Positions 8,791 through 16,248 of a stretch of 64,000 bases of DNA are shown piece after piece. The translations under genes were made by a program, and so were the position numbers. The notes beneath the pieces are model-generated. The model saw only the letters and a list, made by a program, of their open reading frames with translations, ran no database searches and was not told the DNA's origin. The stretch is taken from assembly GCF_047238185.1 (NCBI RefSeq), contig NZ_JBDFMI010000006.1, forward strand, positions 1,116,001-1,180,000, read 5' to 3'. Source of the stretch: Bacillus_AD sp047238185 (lineage in GTDB: Bacteria; Bacillota; Bacilli; Bacillales; DSM-1321). The first letter of the stretch is position 1. The number at the start of each line of letters is the position of its first letter.

Positions 8791-9567
8791 ATGGTTGAAA
8801 ACAAAGTGGTTATTATTACAGGGTCTGCACGGGGAATCGGTTTTGAAATTGGAAAACATTTTGCTGTAAACGGGGCGAAGGTGGTCCTTTCCGATATTAA
8901 TGAAGAAATGGTCAAAGAATCTGCACTTTCGCTTGAAAACCAAGGATATCAATCAATAGGGGTTAAAGCGGATGTAACAAAAGAGGAAGATCTTCAACAG
9001 TTGGTCAAAATAGCGAAAGAAACATATGGATCAGTGGATATTGTCATCAATAATGCCGGCTTGCAGTATGTATCGCCGTTGGAAGAATTCCCAACAGCCA
9101 AATTTGAGCTAATGCATCGCATCATGCTGATTGCACCTTTTATTTTGACAAAAACGGTATTCCCAATCATGAAAGAACAAGGATTCGGCAGAATAATAAA
9201 TATTGCTTCTATTAATGGTTTAGTAGGATTTGCCGGAAAAGCCGCTTATAATAGTGCAAAGCATGGCGTTATCGGTTTAACAAAAGTAGCTGCCTTAGAG
9301 GGGGCCGAGCACGGAATCACTGTCAATGCCCTATGCCCTGGATATGTCGATACACCTCTTGTGCGCGGCCAAATGGCTGATTTGGCCAAGACACGCAATG
9401 TCCCGGTTGAGGATGTATTGGCAGAGGTCCTTCTGCCATTAGTGCCGCAGAAAAAATTATTGAGCGTTAGCGAAATCGCGGATTATGCTTTGTTCCTAGC
9501 AAGCGATAAAGCTAGAAGTGTCACAGGACAAGCCGTTGTTATAGATGGAGGATATACAGCTCAATAA
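8791..9567 (+). CDS. 3-hydroxybutyrate dehydrogenase (SDR family)
   Basis: A 258-residue short-chain dehydrogenase that should oxidise (R)-3-hydroxybutyrate to acetoacetate with NAD. Seen: the TGSARGIG nucleotide loop, NNAG, the catalytic Tyr153/Lys157 in YNSAK, and the family-typical segments NNAGLQYVSPLEEFP, LCPGYVDTPLVRGQ and VIDGGYTAQ. The length matches 3-hydroxybutyrate dehydrogenases. It follows the GntP permease and ends in a strong terminator, so the two form a small uptake and oxidation operon, presumably under the divergent LysR protein. Confidence 0.9.
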   Translation: MVENKVVIITGSARGIGFEIGKHFAVNGAKVVLSDINEEMVKESALSLENQGYQSIGVKADVTKEEDLQQLVKIAKETYGSVDIVINNAGLQYVSPLEEFPTAKFELMHRIMLIAPFILTKTVFPIMKEQGFGRIINIASINGLVGFAGKAAYNSAKHGVIGLTKVAALEGAEHGITVNALCPGYVDTPLVRGQMADLAKTRNVPVEDVLAEVLLPLVPQKKLLSVSEIADYALFLASDKARSVTGQAVVIDGGYTAQ

Positions 9568-9594
9568 TGCTGGTATAGATTAAGAAAGGTTCAG

Positions 9595-9619
9595 GCTGCC
9601 GGTTTTTCGGCAGCTTTTT
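9595..9619 (+). terminator. Intrinsic terminator of the hydroxybutyrate operon
   Basis: Perfect stem GCTGCCG/CGGCAGC with a T-rich loop and a TTTTT tail. Confidence 0.88.
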
Positions 9620-9760
9620 ATGTATAGGATTTGTTCGTCAGCCTAGTTGCTAACCGCTCTCTTTGTTTCACGGATGCACCCTATTGTTTAAGTAGAGAGT
9701 ATATAAAAAAGCTTCTTACTCAAGAAAAAGGACTCAATCGAGCAGGAAGATGTACAATTG

Positions 9761-10267
9761 TTACTTTGAATTTAACGCTTTCATTAATTCATTCGGATTT
9801 TCGGATCCGACAACAACAGTTTTATTTCCTCTTAATTTTAATTCTATTCCCTTGCTTCCTCCCATATTATAGGCAGTTTCTCCATTAAGATTAATACGAA
9901 TGCCCCATCCTCCGAATCGTGCCAGCGAGTTATACGTAATGCTTGAATACTCGACTATATCCTTGAATAAAAATGACTTATACTGGAAATGAAACGGCGC
10001 AAATCGCACATAAAGTCCATCCTTACGAACCTCAGTTATTAGCTTAAATCCCAGTAATAGCCCTGATGGGAATGCAATCCCAAAAATAACCCAAAGAATG
10101 GTTAACACTGTGTTAGGTGCAGGCTTATCACCGAATGGAATGCCGAAAATGACCTGTTTGATGAAACCGTACCACATTAATGTGGCGATGGCTAAAATTA
10201 AAATCCAAAACCAAATTTGGCGGGGGCGTTGAACCTCCCGAAAGATAAAACCCTCTTGTTTTTCCAT
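9761..10267 (-). CDS. Two-helix membrane protein of unknown function (possibly DUF6141)
   Basis: A 168-residue protein with two membrane segments (about residues 20-40 and 55-78) followed by a soluble domain with PH-like strands (DGLYVRFAPFHFQYKSFLFKDI and GWGIRINLNGETAYNMGG). This arrangement recalls DUF6141-type proteins, but the assignment is from memory. The start at the Met before EKQEGFIFREV is preferred over an upstream Met that would add 39 unlikely residues. It is last in an AT-rich leftward trio with a P-loop kinase and a GNAT gene. Confidence 0.6.
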   Translation of the reverse strand: MEKQEGFIFREVQRPRQIWFWILILAIATLMWYGFIKQVIFGIPFGDKPAPNTVLTILWVIFGIAFPSGLLLGFKLITEVRKDGLYVRFAPFHFQYKSFLFKDIVEYSSITYNSLARFGGWGIRINLNGETAYNMGGSKGIELKLRGNKTVVVGSENPNELMKALNSK

Positions 10268-10400
10268 TTTACAAGACTCTCTTTCCTCTAAAAAAGTGTA
10301 AAATTCTTGCAAATCCATAGTGATTGATATCAATTTATAACTAAAACGCCCTGTTTGTTCAGAAAAAAGAATGCTAATAAGCAACTTTGTATTTAAGCTC

Positions 10401-10925
10401 TCAGCGCCGTTCGTTTAAATAGTTTTCGATCCCTTTTTTATGTTTAACAACTACTAACTTGTTACTATATTTGCCGAACTTAATAATCAATTTTGATTTA
10501 CCGACTTCTTCAAAATATCGATTCCATTTAAACAATTTTAAGAAAATTTTTAGTGTAGGCTTATAATTTGCCTTTTCTAATTTGACTTTTTGCAATACAA
10601 ATCGTCTGATGATTCGATAGGTCCTTATCGAATATTTGGTATCTAAGAAAATAATTAATTCCGCATTCAGAAAGCTATTTGCCACCCAATCTTCGGTATG
10701 AACTCCCTCAATAATCCAAGTTTCAGAATGAATAATAGAATCTAAATACTGATTTCTTTCTTCATCTGTTCTTCTTATATCTCCAGATTTTTGTCTTTTC
10801 CACACTACATTATCTAATTCATAAAATGGTATATTTAGTTTTGAAGATAATTCTTTCGCTAATGTGGTTTTTCCACTTCCCACGGAACCGATAATATGAA
10901 CTTTTTTAGGCGTTTTATTGTCCAC
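10401..10925 (-). CDS. P-loop NTPase, FlaR / adenylate-kinase-like
   Basis: A 174-residue single-domain kinase-like ATPase. It starts with a clear Walker A (HIIGSVGSGKTTLAKEL), has the FYELDNVVWK segment and a WIIEGVH motif, as in the small NTPases often annotated as topology modulation protein FlaR or adenylate-kinase-related. The substrate is unknown; family members are thought to phosphorylate small molecules. The gene is visibly richer in A+T than the flanking catabolic genes, which could mean transfer. Confidence 0.8.
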   Translation of the reverse strand: MDNKTPKKVHIIGSVGSGKTTLAKELSSKLNIPFYELDNVVWKRQKSGDIRRTDEERNQYLDSIIHSETWIIEGVHTEDWVANSFLNAELIIFLDTKYSIRTYRIIRRFVLQKVKLEKANYKPTLKIFLKLFKWNRYFEEVGKSKLIIKFGKYSNKLVVVKHKKGIENYLNERR

Positions 10926-11192
10926 TCTAAATCACCCTTATTAAAAAGAAGCTTGTTTGTAAAATAATTCTATATTGGGGTAAATGTGTCCTCTTTCTAC
11001 TTGTGCTAACCTGCACCGTTTGTTCCAGACGAAAAAGAGCTGAGTACATACTTGTTATATAACCCAATAAACAATAATATTGATTTAATTTGTATCTATT
11101 CAACCACCCTGCCACGATAGCCCCATCATAAAAAAGAACTGAAAAATCCTTGATATGGGAGTAAAGCTCCAGGTAGTGCAAAATAATAGTTT

Positions 11193-11630
11193 TTATATTG
11201 GCAAACTCATAGTAATTGTTCTGAGGTTAAATCCTAATTTTTCATACAGTTTAATTGCTTGATTTCCTGCAAATGCACTTAGACGGACTTCTGAATATCC
11301 ATCTTGTTTCAGATAATCAATACCTGTTCTCATTAACATTTTGGAAATTCCTTTTCCTCTAAATTCTTCTAAAACAAATAGTTCATAAATAAATCCATTG
11401 ATCTTATCAGTAAATTGATCTTTGCTTGAACCTATTAGAATCCAGCCCATTAATCTATCATTTTCTATTGCGATTAAATAATAGTTCCCCTTCCTTAAGA
11501 GTGGTTCAATAAGCTGTTCAATTTTTTGATTAGTGGGTCTTACTTCACCTAACGTACCATCAAATACAGCTTGTGGAGAAAGTGATAAAATTCTTTGGAG
11601 TTCCAAGTCGCTTGGTTTTCTAATATCCAT
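11193..11630 (-). CDS. GNAT-family N-acetyltransferase
   Basis: A 145-residue acetyltransferase with the GNAT acetyl-CoA loop in EEFRGKGISKMLM and a C-terminal NQAIKLYEKLGFNL segment, both typical. It should transfer an acetyl group from acetyl-CoA to an amine; the acceptor is unknown. It leads the leftward AT-rich trio, but about 270 bases without a convincing gene separate it from the P-loop kinase, so cotranscription is uncertain. Confidence 0.85.
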   Translation of the reverse strand: MDIRKPSDLELQRILSLSPQAVFDGTLGEVRPTNQKIEQLIEPLLRKGNYYLIAIENDRLMGWILIGSSKDQFTDKINGFIYELFVLEEFRGKGISKMLMRTGIDYLKQDGYSEVRLSAFAGNQAIKLYEKLGFNLRTITMSLPI

Positions 11631-11859
11631 TAATTAAGTCCATTCCTTTCGATTTCCTTTTGAGGAAACGATTTCAGTTAGAGCCTATTTTATATTGTTT
11701 TCGATATTAATAAAGGAAATCCTTCTTCCCCCTAATTTTCCACGTTATTTTAATAAAAGAATTTGACAACAGCCCCTTTTATTCAAATAACGCTCTGTAA
11801 ACTAAAAATAGGTTCAATTGGTTTACCCGAAATGGTGGAGATGAAGATTTTGGAAGAGA

Positions 11860-11881
11860 ATGTATCCAAATTTGGATACAT
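11860..11881. promoter_or_regulatory. Perfect 22-bp palindrome, operator-like
   Basis: The sequence reads identically on both strands for 22 bases with no loop (half-site ATGTATCCAAA). Such loop-free dyads are typical of dimeric repressor operators. No intact gene follows within 250 bases on the plus strand. Confidence 0.4.
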
Positions 11882-12028
11882 AAAAATATGAACCATATTA
11901 TGCTGTCGTGTATTCCCGGGGGATATAGGAACGAGAGGCGGAGTGGTTATAAATGAAACCAATCCGGGACCGGGATTGACTTACGGATATATTGCTGCGA
12001 TGGATTGTAAAAATAACTAAAGGATCTT

Positions 12029-12078
12029 ATAAAGGAAAACATGCCTCAAAATAAATGTGAAGGCATGTTTTCCTTTAT
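12029..12078. terminator. Strong hairpin, probable bidirectional terminator
   Basis: Eighteen perfectly complementary bases on each arm (ATAAAGGAAAACATGCCT and its complement) around a 14-base loop. It ends about 50 bases from the stop of the leftward amidohydrolase; the arms provide A-rich and T-rich flanks for both directions. Confidence 0.7.
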
Positions 12079-12130
12079 ATAGCGATAGCTGCTTTTATCG
12101 ATTTATTGTTACATAAACATGTGCAATTCC

Positions 12131-13303
12131 TTAGGATTGCAAATAATCAAGGGCAGTGGCCAGCATGACCTTGGCAGCGATCAGCATGCTTTTCTCATCG
12201 ATATCGAACATGGCATGGTGATGGGGATAATCGGCTCCTATCTCCGGATTGCCCGCGCCTGTGAAAAAGAAGGTTCCGGGTACTTTTTGCAAATAATAGG
12301 CGAAGTCTTCTCCTCCCATATTGGGATTCACCTCAATCGTATGGTCACGTCCTACCAGTTCAATGCTGTTTTTGGCAAGAAGGGCAGTTTCCTCCGGATG
12401 GTTAATGACCGCAGGGTAGCCCTTTTTGTAAGTGAAGGTGTAATCGGCTCCTGCTCCGGAACAAGCTGAAGCGATAATCTGCTCCATATGCTGTGCAATG
12501 GCTTCCTGGACGGATGGATCGAATGTACGGACTGTCCCGGTTATAGTGGCGGATGATGGAATGATGTTGAAGGCTTGTCCGGCATTAAATGTAGCCACTG
12601 TCAGGACAGCAGGCTGTAATGGATCAATCCGTCTGCTGACGATTTGTTGAAGCTGTTGGACGATGGACGTGCCAAGGGCAATCGGATCAATGGTTTCATG
12701 CGGATTTGCCCCATGTCCGCCTTTTCCCTTGATTTCAATTTCAAAGCCATCGGCGGCAGCCATGAAAGCGCCAGCGCGGTATCCGATGGTTCCTACAGGA
12801 AGCGGTGTCCACACATGGGTTCCAAAAATGGCATCGACTGATTCAAGACAGCCATCTTCGATCATAGGAAGTGCCCCTCCAGGCGTTATTTCTTCTGCGA
12901 ATTGATGAATAAGCACTACATTTCCTTGGAGTTCTTCCTTCATGTGAGTAAGGACTTTGGCGATGGCCAGTAAAATGGACGTATGCGCATCATGTCCACA
13001 TGCATGCATAACACCGGGTACATTGGAACGATAAGGTACATTTTTTTCATCCTGGATCGGCAATGCGTCAAAATCGGCTCGCAAGGCAACCGTTTTACCA
13101 GGCTTATTTCCGCGTATGTATCCCACTACTCCACGTCCTCCGACCGATTGCCGGACTTCAATGCCAAGCTTCTTTAATTGGTCTGCTATTTTTCTTGGTG
13201 TTTCGACTTCATGGAAGGAAAGCTCTGGATGCTGATGGAAATCTCTTCGCATCGCTACCATTTCGTCATACAAAAGATCCAGCTGTTTTTCGAATGATTT
13301 CAT
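12131..13303 (-). CDS. M20-family amidohydrolase (HipO/N-acyl-amino-acid type)
   Basis: A 390-residue metallopeptidase-like amidohydrolase that should cleave N-acyl groups from an amino acid or related amide. Metal ligands are visible: Cys102, His104 and His107 in ACGHDAHT, Glu137/Glu138 in HQFAEE, His161 in GTHVW, and the C-terminal H in PHHHAMFD. The dimerisation lid begins near GKGGHGANPHETID. This is the M20D subgroup; the true acyl substrate cannot be told. It stands alone on the minus strand. It is not close to the YlmB branch used in thiamine salvage, as far as I can judge. Confidence 0.9.
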   Translation of the reverse strand: MKSFEKQLDLLYDEMVAMRRDFHQHPELSFHEVETPRKIADQLKKLGIEVRQSVGGRGVVGYIRGNKPGKTVALRADFDALPIQDEKNVPYRSNVPGVMHACGHDAHTSILLAIAKVLTHMKEELQGNVVLIHQFAEEITPGGALPMIEDGCLESVDAIFGTHVWTPLPVGTIGYRAGAFMAAADGFEIEIKGKGGHGANPHETIDPIALGTSIVQQLQQIVSRRIDPLQPAVLTVATFNAGQAFNIIPSSATITGTVRTFDPSVQEAIAQHMEQIIASACSGAGADYTFTYKKGYPAVINHPEETALLAKNSIELVGRDHTIEVNPNMGGEDFAYYLQKVPGTFFFTGAGNPEIGADYPHHHAMFDIDEKSMLIAAKVMLATALDYLQS

Positions 13304-13473
13304 ATTTACCCTCCTCGTTCTTATTAGTCCTAACTCTAAAACAACAAGTGATGCTATTCAAGGTGTATTTAGAAAAATTTGTTATTTGCCACTGGATTCA
13401 CCTTCTTATGAATAGCCCTTTTCATAATGGTTAAGCTAATGGACAGATTTAATCTGAAGAAAGGAGAATAACA

Positions 13474-13869
13474 ATGCTAACAATCAAGCCGTACATCATC
13501 ACAGATCATTGCGAAGAAGCAATGAACTATTATAAAAATATTTTGGGCGGAGAAATCAAGAACGTCCATAGAGCTAAAGAAATGCCGATGTTTAAAGGGA
13601 ACGAAGGGAAAATTCTGCAGGCACAATTGCATATAGGAAATCAAATCATCCATTTTTCGGATACGTTCCACGGTATTGTACATGGGGATGCAGTCAAAAT
13701 CATTCTTGAATTTCATGAGGTTGCGGAAATTGAACGGGTATATGGTGCTTTGAAGCTGGAAGGAAAAATCCATTTAGAACTTCAAGAGACATTTTGGGGT
13801 GCCACCCATGCCAACCTGACCGATAAATATGGAGTCGGCTGGGTTTTAAATTATGAACACTCCAAATAA
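13474..13869 (+). CDS. VOC-superfamily protein (PhnB/YjdN-like)
   Basis: A 131-residue vicinal-oxygen-chelate fold protein of the PhnB-like group (TIKPYIITDHCEEAMNYYKNIL at the start, GDAVKIILEF in the middle, DKYGVGWVLNYE at the end). These proteins are often annotated as glyoxalase-like or 3-demethylubiquinone methyltransferase-like, with no firmly known activity. GAAAGGAG precedes the ATG. A terminator directly follows, so it is a single-gene unit. Confidence 0.85.
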   Translation: MLTIKPYIITDHCEEAMNYYKNILGGEIKNVHRAKEMPMFKGNEGKILQAQLHIGNQIIHFSDTFHGIVHGDAVKIILEFHEVAEIERVYGALKLEGKIHLELQETFWGATHANLTDKYGVGWVLNYEHSK

Positions 13870-13871
13870 TG

Positions 13872-13906
13872 ATGCTTGTCCCGCCATTTGGGACAAGCAT
13901 TTATTT
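13872..13906. terminator. Terminator after the VOC gene, possibly bidirectional
   Basis: Perfect 11-bp stem ATGCTTGTCCC/GGGACAAGCAT followed by TTTATTT; the minus strand has a weaker T-rich flank (CATTATTT). Confidence 0.85.
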
Positions 13907-14018
13907 AGTGGATGTAATTGGGCACTAGTTCAATAAAAGAAAGAGTCATTCCCTGCAAAATGAACAGGCAGACGGCTGCAGCCATAAGAAAAGCGAGGCT
14001 TATAAATAATAGTTTCAC
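13905..14018 (-). CDS. Possible 37-residue single-helix membrane peptide
   Basis: Starting from GTG 14018 the frame encodes 37 residues, almost entirely one hydrophobic helix (LLFISLAFLMAAAVCLFIL) with a short polar tail ending PNYIH. It stops right beside the hairpin at 13872-13900, which could end transcription in this direction. No clear Shine-Dalgarno sequence precedes the GTG, and I know no homologue, so this is tentative. Confidence 0.3.
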   Translation of the reverse strand: MKLLFISLAFLMAAAVCLFILQGMTLSFIELVPNYIH

Positions 14019-14115
14019 TGAACAACCAATAATAAATAAATAAACAAAAGGAAGAGTCTATTTTTTTCTAGTGTTCAAATTAATCTACTATTTATACTTT
14101 CTACGATGACTATAG

Positions 14116-14145
14116 CACCCTGCTTTTTTCTAAAAAAGCAGGGTG
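14116..14145. repeat. Perfect 14-bp inverted repeat without a T tail
   Basis: CACCCTGCTTTTTT is followed after two bases by its exact complement. No T run follows on the plus strand, so it is not an ordinary rightward terminator. It lies just upstream of the nitroreductase promoter. Confidence 0.5.
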
Positions 14146-14168
14146 GGTAATAAGCATAGATTAAAAGG

Positions 14169-14231
14169 TTGAAGTTCTATTGGATGATGAATTATAATAT
14201 ATTGAAGAGTATGAAATTGATTATCATTATC
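14169..14231 (+). promoter_or_regulatory. Promoter with Fur box for the nitroreductase gene
   Basis: TTGAAG (14169-14174), an 18-base spacer and TATAAT (14193-14198) make a good sigma-A promoter. Bases 14213-14231 match 16 of 19 positions of the classical Fur box (GATAATGATAATCATTATC). The box lies just downstream of the expected start point, a position suited to repression by Fe-Fur. Confidence 0.7.
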
Positions 14232-14256
14232 GTTTAGGGGATGTCGGAGGGGAACT

Positions 14257-14820
14257 ATGGAACTATCACAATTAATAAAAGATCGTCGTTCAATCAAGCG
14301 TTTTCAGAATCGCGAAGTGTCGGCTGAATTGATTACTGAGTTGCTGGACAGCGCAGTTTGGGCGCCAAATCATCATTTGACACAGCCATGGCGCTTCATT
14401 TTATTTAATGGGGAAGGCAGAGAAGTATTCGCCAATGCGGTTCGGGAATGGAAGATGGCAAAAGAAACCAATCCAACGAAAAAAGAAGAAGAAGGAGAGA
14501 AGCTCTATCAGAAGCTAATGTCCAATCCTGCCTTCTTATTGGTTGTTATGGAAGAGAATCCTATTTTAGCAAAAAGGGAAGAGGATTTTGCTGCAACAAG
14601 CTGTCTCATACAGAACTTTAGTCTGTTAGGCTGGGAGAAGGGGCTTGGCATGACGTGGCATACGCAGGGATGGCTTCATGAGCCGATTGTGCGCGAGGCA
14701 ATCGGAATTAAACCGGGTGAACGGATTGTGGCCAATATCCATATGGGATATGCGGAAATAGTGCCTAAAGCGCAGCAACGAACACCTGCCAAAGAGCTTT
14801 TGACGGTGTTTGATGCATAA
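14257..14820 (+). CDS. Nitroreductase-family flavoprotein, probably iron-regulated
   Basis: A 187-residue FMN-dependent oxidoreductase of the nitroreductase superfamily. The RRSIKRF opening binds FMN phosphate, and PNHHLTQPWRFIL, NFSLLGWEKGLGMTWHT and GYAEIVPK are typical internal blocks. The physiological electron acceptor is unknown. The strong Fur box in its promoter suggests a role when iron is scarce, for example reduction of a ferric chelate or flavin; from memory, B. subtilis YfhC is a similar Fur-regulated nitroreductase-like protein. The ATG is preceded by GGAGGGG. Confidence 0.88.
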   Translation: MELSQLIKDRRSIKRFQNREVSAELITELLDSAVWAPNHHLTQPWRFILFNGEGREVFANAVREWKMAKETNPTKKEEEGEKLYQKLMSNPAFLLVVMEENPILAKREEDFAATSCLIQNFSLLGWEKGLGMTWHTQGWLHEPIVREAIGIKPGERIVANIHMGYAEIVPKAQQRTPAKELLTVFDA

Positions 14821-14841
14821 TCAATAAATGGTGTATGATCT

Positions 14842-14872
14842 AAGTCCTTTCGATTAAAGAAGGGACTTTTTT
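14842..14872 (+). terminator. Intrinsic terminator after the nitroreductase
   Basis: AAGTCCTTTC pairs with GAAGGGACTT (one G-U) and is followed by TTTTTT. Confidence 0.85.
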
Positions 14873-15044
14873 AAATTGGAATAAGAGTTGGCAGGTTGAT
14901 TCTGAGCCGGTAATGTGAAAAACGTAGGATATCTTCATGATAGACCATGTTTTCTGTCTACAGGGCGTTCATCCAGATTAGTTGACTGCCTCTATCTTCA
15001 GATGTAGCATGGATGGTATATATTTACTGTTGGAGGGGATAAAC

Positions 15045-16019
15045 ATGAAAGCCATTCAGTTTACAGAATACGGAACGACAGAAGTGTTAAAGTATATAGA
15101 TATGCCTAAACCAGAGGTTAAACCTGGCTATGTACGGGTGCAGGTCAAAGCCGCAGGCGTCAATTTCGCGGAAATCATGAAACGCTACGGAACTTACCTG
15201 TCTCCGACACCGCTGCCGTGTGTGCCTGGCGCGGAGGTTGCCGGAATCATTGAGGAAACGTCGCCTGAAGTCACCGCTTTTTCAAAAGGAGACCGCGTAG
15301 TGGCATTGACGGAGGATGGAGGGTATGCCGAATATATATCTCTCCATGAAAGCCAGCTGATCAGGATACCAGAGAATGTAGATTATGTTCATGCAGCCTC
15401 TATTCTCCTCCAAGGACTGACTGCTTACCATACATTAAAAACGTCCGGGCAGTTAGCTGAAGGAGAAACAGTGCTTGTGCATGCTGCTGCAGGCGGCGTG
15501 GGATCATTCGCTGTTCAGCTAGCACGGTTATTCGGGGCTGGCAAGATTATTGCGACAGCCAGCACTGATGAAAAATTGGAGATGGCAAAATCACTTGGCG
15601 CAGACGTTTTGATTAACTATACAGAAAACAACTGGCAAGAGCAGGTGATGGAGCATACTGGCGGCAAAGGAGCGGATGTTATCCTTGAAATGGTCGGCGG
15701 GGATGTATTTAAGAAAAGCCTAAAATCACTAGGGAACTTTGGACGGCTTGTTATATACGGGAAAGCAGGCATGGCTGAGACTTCCATGGATCCAACAATC
15801 TTAATGCAGCGGAATACGAGCGTCATTGGGTTTTGGCTCGTTAGAATTATGCAAAGACCGGAACTGTATCGCCGAAGTGTTGAGGAGTTATTGAACTATA
15901 TCTCAAGCGGCAAACTAAAAGTGAATGTGGGCGAAACCTTTAAATTGGAGGATGCTGCCGAGGCTCATGCCACATTGGAAGGACGCCAATCTACCGGGAA
16001 AATTGTATTAATTCCTTAA
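15045..16019 (+). CDS. NADPH:quinone oxidoreductase-type zinc-independent dehydrogenase (MDR)
   Basis: A 324-residue medium-chain dehydrogenase/reductase of the quinone oxidoreductase group. Seen: an N-terminal GroES-like domain (MKAIQFTEYG... VKAAGVNFAEIMKRYG), no structural-zinc cysteine cluster, and a Rossmann domain with AAAGGVGSFAVQLARLFGAG. It should reduce quinones or enals with NADPH. The ATG at 15045 has GGAGGGG 6 bases upstream; the longer frame beginning at 14982 lacks a ribosome site. It is a single-gene unit with its own terminator. Confidence 0.9.
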   Translation: MKAIQFTEYGTTEVLKYIDMPKPEVKPGYVRVQVKAAGVNFAEIMKRYGTYLSPTPLPCVPGAEVAGIIEETSPEVTAFSKGDRVVALTEDGGYAEYISLHESQLIRIPENVDYVHAASILLQGLTAYHTLKTSGQLAEGETVLVHAAAGGVGSFAVQLARLFGAGKIIATASTDEKLEMAKSLGADVLINYTENNWQEQVMEHTGGKGADVILEMVGGDVFKKSLKSLGNFGRLVIYGKAGMAETSMDPTILMQRNTSVIGFWLVRIMQRPELYRRSVEELLNYISSGKLKVNVGETFKLEDAAEAHATLEGRQSTGKIVLIP

Positions 16020-16031
16020 TAAAGGAGAGGA

Positions 16032-16056
16032 GCAGAGCCAAGAGGCTCTGCTTTTT
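16032..16056 (+). terminator. Intrinsic terminator after the oxidoreductase
   Basis: Perfect stem GCAGAGCC/GGCTCTGC, four-base loop, TTTTT tail. Confidence 0.9.
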
Positions 16057-16248
16057 ACATAGATATTCATATTCGTTTATATCCATAGGAAGAAAAAATA
16101 GTGATTGCCGGTCCGAGAAATATGGTAACATTATTCGTTGTGCAAAGATTTTGATACCTCTACCTATTGTAGAGAGTATGTTTGTTTGGCCATGGACCTT
16201 TTTATCAAAAGGAGCAGGTCGTTTAACAAACGGAAAGGAATAGGTTAT

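Larger units (their letters stand above)
11631..12130. other. Gene-free stretch with palindrome and possible gene remnant
   Basis: About 500 bases without a credible full gene. It holds a perfect 22-bp palindrome (11860-11881), a short open frame ending at the TAA near 12020 that reads GTRGGVVINETNPGPGLTYG and then stops within about ten codons, and a strong hairpin (12029-12078). Operator, gene end and terminator together look like the remains of a deleted transcription unit, but the remnant is too short to name. Confidence 0.4.

Noticed and set aside
10927..11181. 84-codon leftward frame between the P-loop kinase and GNAT genes
   Set aside because: No ribosome site, no recognisable domain, and erratic composition; likely chance in AT-rich DNA.
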